DNA from: Pseudoalteromonas galatheae
GTDB taxonomy: Bacteria; Pseudomonadota; Gammaproteobacteria; Enterobacterales; Alteromonadaceae
Assembly: GCF_005886105.2 (NCBI RefSeq)
Contig: NZ_PNCO02000001.1
Coordinates: 3,957,001-4,021,000, forward strand
DNA length: 64,000 nucleotides
Direction: 5' to 3'
Made by a program: the position numbers and the translations under genes. Within the stretch, counting starts at the first letter, position 1. Each line of letters begins with the position of its first letter. The notes beneath the pieces are model-generated. The model had not been told where the DNA came from. It ran no database searches and saw only the letters and a program-made list of their open reading frames with translations. This document shows, piece after piece, positions 35,700 through 45,850 of the stretch.

Positions 35700-38141
35700 T
35701 TAAACGATATGTTGGATAGACTGATGTATTCGAGCAGGTAGCAGGGCTTTTAAATACTGCTCTAAGATATGCAGTGATTCTGTGCCACGAATGCCAGCAG
35801 CTTCATCTTGCTCTATAAAGCCTTGCTCTTTTAGGCTAGTGACAAATGCACTGAGTACTTTTTTATCAAAAAACTCAGGGCTTTTGATGCCATGCAAAGT
35901 TCCTAGTCGGTCAGCAAGAAGTGCACTTTCTTTTTCAAGCTCGCTACGACTTAATCCTTGATGACGCTTAACGAGGTTAATCGTAATTGCATAGCGCTCA
36001 AGCGTTAAGTGAATCACTTTACCTAGCATTTCTAATTGTGCCAATGCGCTACCATCTTTGTTAACTGAGGCAAGGTGACCATCAAAGGTGATCAGATCCT
36101 TAGCCGCAAAGTATTCGAAAATAGACTCTATATATCCTGTCTTAAGATCTGTTAAGAACCACTCTTTTGCAAACAAGGGATACAACAGCGCTACCTCTTT
36201 ACGGCACTCATCAACAGTCAAGCTGTAGCGGTTGAAGAGCTGTTGAGCGATTAAGCTTGGTACGGCAAACAGGTGCAGAATATTGTTACGGTAATAATTA
36301 AGCAGAGCGCGTTCTTTTTCCTTAACACTAATGATGCTGCCGAAACTGTCTTCAATAATATCGAACTTATCAAGCTTAAGTGCATGATCGAGTAAGCCCT
36401 CAGAGCTCGAATCTGGCACCGTCGCATTGTCGTGATAAGGTGCATGTCTGTGTAGTCCAAGATACAAATCGAGCTGTTGTAGCAGTTGTGATTTAGGCAA
36501 TGCAAATTGCTCGTTACTCAGCAAAATTGTCGCAAGCAAATTAACTGAGTTCAGTGCTGCTGAGTTATTTATCTCAGTCATGATGACATCAGCGAGATCG
36601 GCAACTTGCTTGTTCAGCCAAGCAGGTTTTTGAGTTTCGGTGGGGTGGATAGAATCACGCCAATCTGGTTGATGCTCATTTAAAAATTGGTTGACTGATA
36701 TCGGATCGCCAAAATTTAAATACCCTCTACCATAGTTTTTAAGGTTCTTAATCGCCTTAAAAATACCAAAGATAGACTCATTTTTCTTACTGTTACCAGC
36801 CAGCTCTTTGAGGTAAGTGTTGATCTCCATAACATGTTCATAACCGAGGTAAACAGGCACCAGTGAGATAGGCCTGTCTATGCCACGCAACATAGATTGT
36901 AGTGTCATTGCCAACATACCCGTTTTTGGTGGTAAAAGGCGACCGGTACGACTGCGACCGCCTTCGGTATAAAACTTAACAGAATACCCTTTGATAAATA
37001 ACTGACTCAAATACTCCTTGAATACCGCGGAATAGAGTTTGTTACCAGAGAAGGAGCGGCGAATAAAGAAGGCGCCACTACGACGGAAAATCGGCCCCGC
37101 AGGGAAAAAGTTGAGATTAACGCCAGCTGCGATGTGCGGTGGTACCAAACCCTGATGGTAAATCACATAAGTGAGAAGCAAGTAATCCATATGGCTACGA
37201 TGACATGGCACGTAAATGATCTCATGTCCTTTGTCCGCAAGCGCTTGTACTTTGTCTGAGTTATTAACTTCAATACCATTATAAAGCTTGTTCCACAGCC
37301 AAGTTAGGGCTCTATCAGCCACGCGTACCATGGCGTCTGAATAGTTTGCGGCTATTTCGTCTAATAACCTAAGTGCTTGTAGCCTTGCTTCTTCCTGACT
37401 TAGACCTTTTGCCTTTGCTTCGTCAGCAATAGCTTTTTTAATGCTTTGTGACGCTAAGATAGAATTAAATAGCTGTTCACGTGATGGCAATTTGGGACCC
37501 GTTGCAGCCAACTTTTGACGGCGGAAATGCACGCGTGCAACGCGCAGCAGCTTATGTGGTAGCTCCTCAACGTCTGCTTTATCGTTTAACAATTGATTAA
37601 GTTCAATCGGGCGGGAAAATCGAACGAAGTTGTCCCTGCCTGAAAACAAGACCACAAAGCATTTGCGTAGCCAGCTCGGCGTCAATGAATTGGATAATAA
37701 GGTTCCCACACCTGGCTTTTCTTTACCTGGATTACGACCCCATAATATGGTGACCGGAATAACCTGTGCATCGGTATTGTCATCGTCTTTAAAGGCTTCA
37801 AAAATCGCTTTACTGTGCTGTAGAGCATCACTTGGTTTATGACTATTACCAAAGACACTCGGCGGAGCCTGGATCCCAACAAAGCGACTGAGCTCTTTAT
37901 TACCAATTCGCTCTTTTTGCGATGGTCTAGGTAAACCAAGCTTTTTACACATAACGTCTAGCGCGACCATGTCTGATACCGAGTCGAGTCTCGCTACATA
38001 AAATGTGGGAATGCTGGGATCTAGCTCGTAATCCTCAATGGGATGCTCTGGCAATACTTTACTTTTAACAAAAAGCCAGTTGCTACAGCGAGCGATGGTT
38101 GTAAGCAAATAAGAAAAAATCTGCATGGGAATACCGAACAA
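35700..38141 (-). CDS. plsB: glycerol-3-phosphate 1-O-acyltransferase
   Basis: PlsB acylates sn-glycerol 3-phosphate at position 1 with acyl-CoA or acyl-ACP, the first step of phospholipid synthesis, at the inner membrane. The 813 residues match the E. coli enzyme. Acyltransferase motifs in order: CHRSHMDYLL (HX4D, near residue 313), GAFFIRRSF, FYTEGGRSRTG and VPVYLGYEHV. Single gene; the 450 bp upstream are shared with the S10 leader on the other side. Confidence 0.96.
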   Translation of the reverse strand: MFGIPMQIFSYLLTTIARCSNWLFVKSKVLPEHPIEDYELDPSIPTFYVARLDSVSDMVALDVMCKKLGLPRPSQKERIGNKELSRFVGIQAPPSVFGNSHKPSDALQHSKAIFEAFKDDDNTDAQVIPVTILWGRNPGKEKPGVGTLLSNSLTPSWLRKCFVVLFSGRDNFVRFSRPIELNQLLNDKADVEELPHKLLRVARVHFRRQKLAATGPKLPSREQLFNSILASQSIKKAIADEAKAKGLSQEEARLQALRLLDEIAANYSDAMVRVADRALTWLWNKLYNGIEVNNSDKVQALADKGHEIIYVPCHRSHMDYLLLTYVIYHQGLVPPHIAAGVNLNFFPAGPIFRRSGAFFIRRSFSGNKLYSAVFKEYLSQLFIKGYSVKFYTEGGRSRTGRLLPPKTGMLAMTLQSMLRGIDRPISLVPVYLGYEHVMEINTYLKELAGNSKKNESIFGIFKAIKNLKNYGRGYLNFGDPISVNQFLNEHQPDWRDSIHPTETQKPAWLNKQVADLADVIMTEINNSAALNSVNLLATILLSNEQFALPKSQLLQQLDLYLGLHRHAPYHDNATVPDSSSEGLLDHALKLDKFDIIEDSFGSIISVKEKERALLNYYRNNILHLFAVPSLIAQQLFNRYSLTVDECRKEVALLYPLFAKEWFLTDLKTGYIESIFEYFAAKDLITFDGHLASVNKDGSALAQLEMLGKVIHLTLERYAITINLVKRHQGLSRSELEKESALLADRLGTLHGIKSPEFFDKKVLSAFVTSLKEQGFIEQDEAAGIRGTESLHILEQYLKALLPARIHQSIQHIV

Positions 38142-38375
38142 TTATCATTAGCCATAGAATACCAAGATTTAACTGGACTGACCATTTACAAAGGCGTCAT
38201 CCATGTTTTCTTGTCGCAATATTTCACTATTGAAGGTTAACAGAAGCGAATGCTTGAGTAGAGTGAATTTTGTTCTATGTGCTTTGTGTGAGTGAAATAT
38301 TATGTATGTTCAATGCACTGTATCTGCGTGACAGCGTCTACGGATCCCAACGATAAAATTACTTTGTATTAGTTG

Positions 38376-38403
38376 TTGCATTTATCACCAATATAACTAT
38401 AAT
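38376..38403 (+). promoter_or_regulatory. S10 operon promoter
   Basis: TTGCAT, a 16-bp spacer, TATAAT; predicted start near 38410, giving a leader of about 188 nt before rpsJ, close to the 172 nt of E. coli. Confidence 0.6.
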
Positions 38404-38409
38404 GTGCAG

Positions 38410-38557
38410 ACTTTCTTGACCGTAGTGTCTAGAAAAGTAAATGAAAGGTCTGGATTTCAGGCCCTATGAACAGGAACTCCAATTGTGAGTTCAATGGTAG
38501 AAATAAATTAACAACCGACTTCTCAGGAATTATTGAGCTAGTCTCGGTCGTTTTTTT
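38410..38557 (+). promoter_or_regulatory. S10 leader with attenuator hairpin (L4-type control)
   Basis: The leader ends with a stem (ACCGA at 38514-38518 with TCGGT at 38544-38548, inner CTCA/TGAG) followed by seven T at 38551-38557, the layout of the terminator hairpin at which ribosomal protein L4 stops its own operon in E. coli. An upstream hairpin zone (GGCCCTATGAACAGGAACTCC region) fits the L4-binding part. L4 control is inferred from position and shape. Confidence 0.65.
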
Positions 38558-38588
38558 ATGCTCTTTTTAAATGCTCTTTTTATTTTGA

Positions 38589-38909
<321 letters not shown>

Positions 38910-38936
38910 TCGGAAGATTAGAGAGGTTTTAGGAAA

Positions 38937-39572
38937 ATGGCATTAGGTCTAGTCGGTCGTAAAGTGGGTATGACACGTATCTTCACTGAAGATGGTGTAT
39001 CTATCCCTGTGACAGTTATCGAAGCGACTCCTAACCGTGTTACGCAGATCAAATCTGACGCAACTGACGGTTATAACGCGCTTCAAGTTACTGCAGGCGA
39101 GAAAAAAGCAAGCCGTGTAAACAAACCAGCAGCGGGTCACTTCGCTAAAGCTGGCGTTGAAGCGGGTCGCGGCCTGTGGGAATTCCGTCTTAACGGCGGT
39201 GAAGGTGAATTTGAAGTAGGTTCAGAGCTAACTGTTGAACTTTTCACTGAAGTGAAAAAAGTAGACGTTACTGGTACTTCAAAAGGTAAAGGTTTCCAAG
39301 GTGGTGTTAAGCGCTGGAACTTCAGCATGCAAGACGCAACTCACGGTAACTCTCTATCTCACCGTGCTCCTGGTTCAATCGGTCAAAACCAGTCTCCTGG
39401 TAAAGTTTTCAAAGGTAAGAAAATGGCCGGTCAAATGGGTAATGTTCGTTCAACGACACAGAACCTTGAACTAGTACGTGTTGACGCAGAGCGTAACTTG
39501 CTTTTAGTTAAAGGTGCAGTACCTGGCGCTATCGGCGGTGACGTTATCGTTAAACCAGCTGTTAAAGCATAA
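38937..39572 (+). CDS. rplC: 50S ribosomal protein L3
   Basis: A 211-residue early-assembly protein of the 50S subunit. The long central extension [21 protein letters not shown] reaches the peptidyl-transferase centre; its Gln in [10 protein letters not shown] corresponds to the residue N5-methylated by PrmB in E. coli. Second gene of the operon, 27 bp after rpsJ. Confidence 0.99.
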   Translation: MALGLVGRKVGMTRIFTEDGVSIPVTVIEATPNRVTQIKSDATDGYNALQVTAGEKKASRVNKPAAGHFAKAGVEAGRGLWEFRLNGGEGEFEVGSELTVELFTEVKKVDVTGTSKGKGFQGGVKRWNFSMQDATHGNSLSHRAPGSIGQNQSPGKVFKGKKMAGQMGNVRSTTQNLELVRVDAERNLLLVKGAVPGAIGGDVIVKPAVKA

Positions 39573-39589
39573 GTCCTGGAGATTTAGTG

Positions 39590-40192
39590 ATGGAATTAGC
39601 AATTAAAGGCGCTGGCGCGCTTGAAGTTTCCGAAGCTACTTTTGGACGTGAGTTTAACGAAGCATTAGTACACCAAGTAGTTGTTGCTTATGCAGCAGGT
39701 GCTCGTCAAGGTACTAAAGCTCAACTGACACGTTCTGAAGTACGCGGTGGTGGTAAGAAACCATTCCGCCAAAAAGGTACTGGCCGTGCACGTGCTGGTA
39801 CAATCCGCAGCCCAATCTGGCGCAGCGGTGGTGTGAGCTTTGCAGCTAAGCCGCAAGATCACAGCCAAAAAGTTAACCGTAAGATGTATCGCGGTGCGAT
39901 CAAGAGCATTCTTTCTGAGCTTGTTCGTCAAGATCGTCTAGTAGTTGTTGAAAACTTTGGTCTAGAAGCACCAAAGACTAAAGAACTAGTAGCTAAGCTT
40001 AAAGAACTTGAGCTTAAAGACGTACTAATCGTGACTGAAGAAGTAGATGAGAATCTATTCCTTTCTGCACGTAACCTGTACAAGGTTGACACGCGTGACG
40101 TAGCTGGCATCGACCCAGTAAGCCTAATCGCTTTCGATAAGGTTCTGATTACTGCTGCTGCTGTTAAGCAACTTGAGGAGGCGCTAGCATGA
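39590..40192 (+). CDS. rplD: 50S ribosomal protein L4
   Basis: A 200-residue protein of the 50S exit tunnel and, by homology, the regulator of this operon through the leader. The basic loop [30 protein letters not shown] reaches the tunnel. The ATG at 39590 matches the normal L4 start; a GTG one codon upstream is less likely. It overlaps rplW by four bases. Confidence 0.98.
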   Translation: MELAIKGAGALEVSEATFGREFNEALVHQVVVAYAAGARQGTKAQLTRSEVRGGGKKPFRQKGTGRARAGTIRSPIWRSGGVSFAAKPQDHSQKVNRKMYRGAIKSILSELVRQDRLVVVENFGLEAPKTKELVAKLKELELKDVLIVTEEVDENLFLSARNLYKVDTRDVAGIDPVSLIAFDKVLITAAAVKQLEEALA

Positions 40193-40491
40193 TCCGTGAA
40201 GAACGTCTTTTAAAAGTAATCCTTGCTCCACACATCTCTGAGAAGAGCACTGTATCTGCTGAAGAAAACAACACTATCGTTTTCAAAGTAGCTAAAGATG
40301 CAAACAAAGCAGAAATTAAAGCTGCTATTGAAAAGCTTTTCGAAGTAGAAGTAACTGGTGTTCGCACTCTAAATGTTAAGGGTAAGACAAAGCGTACTGG
40401 TATGCGTTTTGGCCGTCGTAGCGATTGGAAAAAAGCATACGTTACTCTTAAAGAAGGTAGCGAGCTAGACTTTGTCGGCGGCGCCGAGTAA
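40189..40491 (+). CDS. rplW: 50S ribosomal protein L23
   Basis: A 100-residue protein at the exit of the tunnel, where trigger factor and the signal recognition particle dock. The start [20 protein letters not shown] and the loop [24 protein letters not shown] are standard. ATGA overlap with rplD indicates translational coupling. Confidence 0.99.
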   Translation: MIREERLLKVILAPHISEKSTVSAEENNTIVFKVAKDANKAEIKAAIEKLFEVEVTGVRTLNVKGKTKRTGMRFGRRSDWKKAYVTLKEGSELDFVGGAE

Positions 40492-40508
40492 TAAGGGGAG
40501 TTAGAATT

Positions 40509-41333
40509 ATGGCACTTCAAAAGTGTAAACCAACTTCTGCGGGTCGTCGTCACGTCGTTAAAGTGGTTAACCCTGATCTACACAAGGGTAAGCCTTACGC
40601 TCCGCTACTAGAGAAAAACTCTAAATCAGGCGGTCGTAACAACAACGGTCGTATCACGGTTCGTCACATCGGTGGTGGTCATAAGCAACACTACCGTGTA
40701 ATCGACTTTACACGCACAAAAGATGGCATTCCAGCTAAAGTTGAGCGTCTAGAGTACGATCCAAACCGTAGCGCAAACATCGCTCTTGTATTATATGCAG
40801 ACGGTGAGCGTCGTTACATTATTGCACCTAAGGGTCTTAAAGCAGGTGATGCAATCCAATCTGGTGTTGATGCACCAATCAAGGTTGGTAACACACTACC
40901 TATGCGTAACATCCCTGTAGGTTCTACTGTACACAACGTTGAACTTAAACCTGGCAAAGGTGCGCAAATTGCACGTTCTGCTGGTGCTTACGTACAGATC
41001 CTTGCTCGTGAAGGTCAATACGTAACACTACGTCTTCGCTCTGGCGAAGTTCGTAAGGTTGAGTCTGATTGTCGTGCGACTCTTGGCGAAGTAGGTAACG
41101 CAGAACACATGCTACGTTCACTAGGTAAAGCTGGTGCAAATCGTTGGCGTGGTATCCGTCCTACAGTTCGTGGTGTTGCCATGAACCCGATTGACCACCC
41201 ACACGGTGGTGGTGAAGGTCGTACTTCTGGTGGTCGTCACCCTGTATCTCCATGGGGCGTACCTACTAAAGGTTACAAGACTCGTAAGAACAAGCGTACT
41301 GATAAGTTTATCGTACGTCGTCGTACTAAATAA
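40509..41333 (+). CDS. rplB: 50S ribosomal protein L2
   Basis: A 274-residue protein essential for subunit association and the peptidyl-transferase centre. It shows [22 protein letters not shown] near residues 38-59 and the conserved C-terminal [16 protein letters not shown] containing the functionally important His. Seventeen bases after rplW. Confidence 0.99.
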   Translation: MALQKCKPTSAGRRHVVKVVNPDLHKGKPYAPLLEKNSKSGGRNNNGRITVRHIGGGHKQHYRVIDFTRTKDGIPAKVERLEYDPNRSANIALVLYADGERRYIIAPKGLKAGDAIQSGVDAPIKVGNTLPMRNIPVGSTVHNVELKPGKGAQIARSAGAYVQILAREGQYVTLRLRSGEVRKVESDCRATLGEVGNAEHMLRSLGKAGANRWRGIRPTVRGVAMNPIDHPHGGGEGRTSGGRHPVSPWGVPTKGYKTRKNKRTDKFIVRRRTK

Positions 41334-41340
41334 TAGTTGA

Positions 41341-41628
<288 letters not shown>

Positions 41629-41640
41629 TCGGAGGGTATG

Positions 41641-41973
41641 ATGGAAGCATTAGCTAAACACAAATTCGCCTCTGGTTCGGCGCAGAAAGCACGTCTAGTG
41701 GCAGATCAGATCCGTGGACTTCCGGTTGATCGCGCGCTAGAAATCCTGGCGTACAGCCCGAAGAAAGCGGCTGTATTAGTTAAGAAAGTACTTGAGTCTG
41801 CTATCGCGAACGCGGAGCACAACGAAGGTGCTGACATTGATGAGCTTAAAGTGGCTAAAGTATTTGTAGACGAAGGTCCTACAATGAAACGTATTATGCC
41901 ACGTGCTAAAGGACGCGCAGACCGCATCCTTAAGCGTACAAGCCACATCACTGTTGTGGTATCGGATAGCTAG
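41641..41973 (+). CDS. rplV: 50S ribosomal protein L22
   Basis: A 110-residue tunnel-wall protein. The beta-hairpin loop with [26 protein letters not shown] is the part that narrows the exit tunnel and carries macrolide-resistance sites in other species; no deletion is seen here. The ATG at 41641 is preferred to the one three bases earlier because GGAGG is then seven bases away. Confidence 0.98.
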   Translation: MEALAKHKFASGSAQKARLVADQIRGLPVDRALEILAYSPKKAAVLVKKVLESAIANAEHNEGADIDELKVAKVFVDEGPTMKRIMPRAKGRADRILKRTSHITVVVSDS

Positions 41974-41985
41974 GAGATATAAGTA

Positions 41986-42687
41986 ATGGGACAAAAAGTT
42001 CATCCTACTGGTATTCGCCTAGGTATCTCAAAGCCTTGGGTATCTACTTGGTACGCGAATACAAAAGATTTCTCTGAACAGCTTTTTGGCGATCACAAAG
42101 TACGTCAATACCTTACTAAGGAATTGAAAAGTGCTTCTGTAGCTAAGATCGTTATCGAGCGTCCAGCTAAATCAATCCGTGTAACAATTCACACAGCTCG
42201 TCCTGGTGTTGTTATCGGTAAAAAAGGTGAAGATGTTGAAAAGCTTCGCCAAGCTGTAACTAAGCTTGCTGGTGTACCTGCGCAAATCAACATCGCAGAA
42301 GTACGCAAGCCAGAGCTAGATGCACAATTAGTTGCTGACGGTATTTCTTCTCAGCTAGAGCGTCGTGTTATGTTCCGTCGTGCTATGAAGCGCGCAGTAC
42401 AGAACGCAATGCGTCTAGGTGCTAAGGGTATCAAAGTTGAAGTAAGCGGCCGTCTAGGCGGTGCTGAAATCGCACGTTCTGAGTGGTACCGTGAAGGTCG
42501 TGTACCTCTACACACTCTACGTGCTGATATCGACTACGCAACTTCAGAAGCTTTGACCACTTACGGTATCATCGGTGTTAAGGTTTGGATCTTCAAAGGC
42601 GAAGTAATTGGTGGTCTTCCACTAGTTCAAGAGCAAGAGAAGCCAGCTAAACGTGCGCCGAAGAAAGCTAAAAAAAGTGCTAAGTAA
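41986..42687 (+). CDS. rpsC: 30S ribosomal protein S3
   Basis: A 233-residue protein at the mRNA entry channel, with the opening [13 protein letters not shown], the KH domain ([11 protein letters not shown] near residues 77-87) and the C-terminal [12 protein letters not shown], followed by a Lys-rich tail. Twelve bases after rplV. Confidence 0.99.
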   Translation: MGQKVHPTGIRLGISKPWVSTWYANTKDFSEQLFGDHKVRQYLTKELKSASVAKIVIERPAKSIRVTIHTARPGVVIGKKGEDVEKLRQAVTKLAGVPAQINIAEVRKPELDAQLVADGISSQLERRVMFRRAMKRAVQNAMRLGAKGIKVEVSGRLGGAEIARSEWYREGRVPLHTLRADIDYATSEALTTYGIIGVKVWIFKGEVIGGLPLVQEQEKPAKRAPKKAKKSAK

Positions 42688-42700
42688 GAGGTAGCGACTA

Positions 42701-43114
42701 ATGTTACAGCCAAAACGTACAAAATTCCGTAAGGTACACAAAGGCCGCAACCGTGGTCTGGCTACCAGCGGTAACAAAGTTAGCTTCGGTTCTTTCGGCT
42801 TGAAAGCGACTGGCCGTGGCCGTATGACTGCTCGTCAAATCGAAGCAGCTCGTCGTGCTATGACACGTCACGTCAAGCGTCAAGGTAAAATCTGGATCCG
42901 TGTATTCCCAGATAAGCCAATTACAGAGAAACCGCTTGAAGTTCGTATGGGTAAAGGTAAAGGTTCTGTTGAATACTGGGTTGCTGAAATTCAGCCTGGT
43001 AAAGTACTTTACGAGATGGAAGGTGTTTCAGAAGAGCTTGCTCGTGAAGCATTCGACCTAGCTGCTCGTAAATTACCTTTCAAAACAACATTTGTAACTC
43101 GGACGGTAATGTAA
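42701..43114 (+). CDS. rplP: 50S ribosomal protein L16
   Basis: A 137-residue protein that organises the A-site tRNA. It starts [19 protein letters not shown] and holds [29 protein letters not shown], including the Arg hydroxylated by YcfD in E. coli. The stop TAATG overlaps the rpmC start by one base. Confidence 0.99.
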   Translation: MLQPKRTKFRKVHKGRNRGLATSGNKVSFGSFGLKATGRGRMTARQIEAARRAMTRHVKRQGKIWIRVFPDKPITEKPLEVRMGKGKGSVEYWVAEIQPGKVLYEMEGVSEELAREAFDLAARKLPFKTTFVTRTVM

Positions 43115-43305
43115 TGAAAGCTAGCGAACTTAAAGACAAAAGCGTAGAAGAGCTAAATGCTGAACTTCTAGAGCTTCTTCGTGAGCAGTTCAACCTGCGC
43201 ATGCAAGCGAGCACTGGTCAGCTAGCTCAAACTCACGAGCTTAAGAAAGTACGTCGCAATATTGCGCGTGTGAAAACGGTTATCAACCAGAAGGCAGGTG
43301 CATAA
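43114..43305 (+). CDS. rpmC: 50S ribosomal protein L29
   Basis: A 63-residue two-helix protein near the tunnel exit: [18 protein letters not shown] and the [16 protein letters not shown] motif are typical. One-base overlaps with both neighbours (TAATG) show tight coupling. A decayed trace of its 3' end recurs at about 45818. Confidence 0.99.
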   Translation: MKASELKDKSVEELNAELLELLREQFNLRMQASTGQLAQTHELKKVRRNIARVKTVINQKAGA

Positions 43306-43562
43306 TGAGCGATAAGATCCGTACTGTACAAGGTCGTGTAATTAGCGACAAAATGGACAAGTCAATCGTTGTTGCTATCGAGCGTCAGGTTAAACACCCG
43401 ATCTACGGTAAGTTCATCAAGCGTACAACTAAGTTGCACGCACACGATGAAAACAACACAGCACTAGCAGGTGACGTCGTGACTATTCGCGAATGTGCGC
43501 CAATCTCTAAGAAAAAATCTTGGACGCTAGTTGACGTGATTGAACGTCCTAAGAAAGCTTAA
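43305..43562 (+). CDS. rpsQ: 30S ribosomal protein S17
   Basis: An 85-residue 16S-rRNA-binding protein (OB fold) with [34 protein letters not shown] and [15 protein letters not shown]. Last gene of the S10 operon. Its 3' 148 bp together with the following terminator are repeated twice in tandem downstream, and a decayed near-full-length copy lies at 45851. The reading frame here is intact and this must be the functional gene. Confidence 0.99.
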   Translation: MSDKIRTVQGRVISDKMDKSIVVAIERQVKHPIYGKFIKRTTKLHAHDENNTALAGDVVTIRECAPISKKKSWTLVDVIERPKKA

Positions 43563-43592
43563 TTTTAGTTTTTAACTAAATTAGACTTTTAT

Positions 43593-43619
43593 AAAGCCCC
43601 GGCATTAGCTGGGGCTTTT
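43593..43619 (+). terminator. S10 operon terminator
   Basis: AAAGCCCC-GGCATTAGCT-GGGGCTTTT, preceded by a weaker hairpin TTTAGTT-TTT-AACTAAA. The same terminator recurs at 44042-44068 and 44491-44517 in the tandem repeats, so read-through faces three terminators in a row. Confidence 0.93.
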
Positions 43620-43664
43620 GCGTTTCTGGATAATTTTTATAAATAGCTATCGAGCGTCAGATTA

Positions 43665-43824
43665 ATACCAATTGTATTAGGTAAATGAGCAATTTGAAGC
43701 GGAGAAATAGCTTTAGTAGCTAGGCAAAAATTTTGCTATTTAGTTGTTCTAAATGAGAAATTTTTAACGACGCTAATATGGTATTTCACCCTTCAAATTG
43801 ATTGGAGACTTAGTGTAATTGGTA
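43665..43824 (+). mobile_element. MITE-like element, copy 1
   Basis: A 160-bp non-coding element with imperfect terminal inverted repeats (ATACCAATTGTATTAG left; complement of the right end ATACCAATTACACTAAG) and flanking TA on both sides (43663-43664 and 43825-43826). The TA duplication and lack of coding capacity suggest a miniature element mobilised by an IS630/Tc1-mariner-type transposase elsewhere in the genome. Confidence 0.72.
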
Positions 43825-43862
43825 TAACCACCCTATCTACGGTACTCTTTATAGAAAGAAAG

Positions 43863-44311
43863 CATCAAGCGTACAACTAAGTTGCACGCACACGATGAAA
43901 ACAACACAGCTACTCACAGGTGACGTCGTGACTATTCGCGAATGTGCGCCAATCTCTAAGAAAAAATCTTGGACGCTAGTTGACGTGATTGAACGTCCTA
44001 AGAAAGCTTAATTTTAGTTTTTAACTAAATTAGACTTTTATAAAGCCCCGGCATTAGCTGGGGCTTTTGCGTTTCTGGATAATTTTTATAAATAGCTATC
44101 GAGCGTCAGATTAATACCAATTGTATTAGGTAAATGAGCAATTTGAAGCGGAGAAATAGCTTTAGTAGCTAGGCAAAAATTTTGCTATTTAGTTGTTCTA
44201 AATGAGAAATTTTTAACGACGCTAATATGGTATTTCACCCTTCAAATTGATTGGAGACTTAGTGTAATTGGTATAACCACCCTATCTACGGTACTCTTTA
44301 TAGAAAGAAAG
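43863..44311 (+). repeat. tandem repeat unit 2: rpsQ 3' fragment, terminator and MITE
   Basis: A 449-bp unit repeating 43415-43862 almost exactly. Its rpsQ part (43863-44011) carries a one-base insertion (GCTACTCACAGG for GCACTAGCAGG) that breaks the frame, so it is a pseudogene fragment without a start. It then holds the terminator, the second MITE, and a 36-bp stretch ending TAGAAAGAAAG that leads into unit 3. Confidence 0.92.
44114..44273 (+). mobile_element. MITE-like element, copy 2
   Basis: Identical by eye to copy 1 and at the equivalent position in repeat unit 2, again bounded by TA (44112-44113 and 44274-44275). It was probably duplicated together with the unit rather than inserted separately. 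Confidence 0.72.
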
Positions 44312-44604
44312 CATCAAGCGTACAACTAAGTTGCACGCACACGATGAAAACAACACAGCTACTCACAGGTGACGTCGTGACTATTCGCGAATGTGCGCCA
44401 ATCTCTAAGAAAAAATCTTGGACGCTAGTTGACGTGATTGAACGTCCTAAGAAAGCTTAATTTTAGTTTTTAACTAAATTAGACTTTTATAAAGCCCCGG
44501 CATTAGCTGGGGCTTTTGCGTTTCTGGATAATTTTTATAAATAGCTATCGAGCGTCAGATTAACCACCCTATCTACGGTACTCTTTATAAAAAGCATTAA
44601 GGGG
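44312..44604 (+). repeat. tandem repeat unit 3, lacking the MITE
   Basis: Same rpsQ fragment (44312-44460, same frame-breaking insertion) and terminator, but at 44561-44562 a single TA replaces the element: the sequence runs AGATTAACCACCC where the other units have AGATTA-element-TAACCACCC. It is thus an exact empty site. The unit fades at about 44604. From there to 44936 is non-coding, with short scrambled pieces of the repeat (GAGCGTCAG, CATTAGCT) and a weak promoter-like CTGACA/TATATT pair near 44850-44880. Confidence 0.88.
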
Positions 44605-44936
44605 ATAAATGAGCGTCAGACATTAGCTAAAGAAGATAGCGTTACCTTTGCGATATTAACAATTACCAAGCACGACGTATATTTTTGAGCGATATGTTTT
44701 GCGGCTTAGTATGGTTGAAACTTAGGGTGTTTGGTGTTAGTTTCTATGTCCGTTTATCTGGTGTGAAGAAGGATACTTAGGCGATCTTTTTAGTTAGCCT
44801 TAACCAGCAATCAATAGCAATTCACATCTTATTTAGTTAGTGGATCTATCTGACAATTTTCGCGGAGTATTTTCTATATTCTGGTTTTGTATGCTTTTTA
44901 GTTACAGATATATTCTCCAATTTCCAGAGTTTATAC

Positions 44937-45788
44937 ATGTTCCAACACTTTGTACTAACCCGTTTTAATTTGCGTAAGAAAGATTGGCTAGAAACGAAAT
45001 CTAAAACACAAGTCCTAACCGATGAGTGGATGAGAAATCGGTTAGAGCTATTTGAACACTATTGTTTCTCTTCAGTGAAAGCACAAACGGAGCAAAATTT
45101 TAATTGGCTCGTCTTCTTTGACGTATCGACTGCTCCTGAGTTTCGCGAAACCATAGATCGTTTAGCTTCTGAGTTCCGAGCATTCATACCTATTTATGCT
45201 GATGGAATGGAGGATTTTTTACCAGCAATACAACGAGAGTTAAATGCACGATTAACCCAGCCATATTTGATTACTTCACGTCTGGATAATGATGACTGTT
45301 TACATCAGGACTATATAAAGGAAGTACAGGCACAGTTTGATCAACAGAGCTTTTTGGCTGTAGATTTTATTGATGGCTTTACACTTCAAGTAGCCCCAAA
45401 AGTGAGATTTGCCAAACATGCGCACGTGCATAATCCATTTTTAAGTCTAATTGAGACAAGTAAAGAGTATAAAACGATTTGGTGTAATGAGCGCCATGGT
45501 TATTGGTCGGAAATTAAGCAAGTGAAGACTGTACGAAAAAAACCAATGTGGATGTCTGTGATTCATATTGAGAACAAGATTAATGCATTCAAGGGTTTTG
45601 GTGATGTGAACCTAGAGCAACTTCAGGCATTCAATATTTGTCCGAAAGCTTGGAATTACATAGAGACACATATCGAGCCATATAGAGCCTGGCGTACCCA
45701 GGGTGTATATCATCAACTTCGAACGGGTTGGAAAGTCAACGCTAAAATACTGAAAAGGAAATTATTTCATGGAGACTCGACTACTTAG
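44937..45788 (+). CDS. putative rhamnosyltransferase-family glycosyltransferase
   Basis: A 283-residue cytoplasmic protein with the pattern of the putative rhamnosyl transferase family (PF11316): HFVLTRFN at the start, NFNWLVFFDVSTAP near residues 53-66, and the nucleotide-sugar/metal motif SRLDNDDCLHQDYI near 117-130. The acceptor and sugar are unknown. It is a lone gene lying between intact rpsQ repeats and a decayed rpsQ copy, not in a polysaccharide cluster, which suggests it arrived by insertion or duplication at this site. No signal peptide. Confidence 0.8.
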   Translation: MFQHFVLTRFNLRKKDWLETKSKTQVLTDEWMRNRLELFEHYCFSSVKAQTEQNFNWLVFFDVSTAPEFRETIDRLASEFRAFIPIYADGMEDFLPAIQRELNARLTQPYLITSRLDNDDCLHQDYIKEVQAQFDQQSFLAVDFIDGFTLQVAPKVRFAKHAHVHNPFLSLIETSKEYKTIWCNERHGYWSEIKQVKTVRKKPMWMSVIHIENKINAFKGFGDVNLEQLQAFNICPKAWNYIETHIEPYRAWRTQGVYHQLRTGWKVNAKILKRKLFHGDSTT

Positions 45789-45850
45789 CTGCCTGAGTTG
45801 AGTCGTGTTTATTTATAGTTTGTGTAAAAGTTGCCAGAAGGCTGGCTACG

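Noticed and set aside
44937..45788. Complete polysaccharide or O-antigen island around the glycosyltransferase
   Set aside because: No other sugar-synthesis, flippase or polymerase gene is adjacent; it is a single gene.
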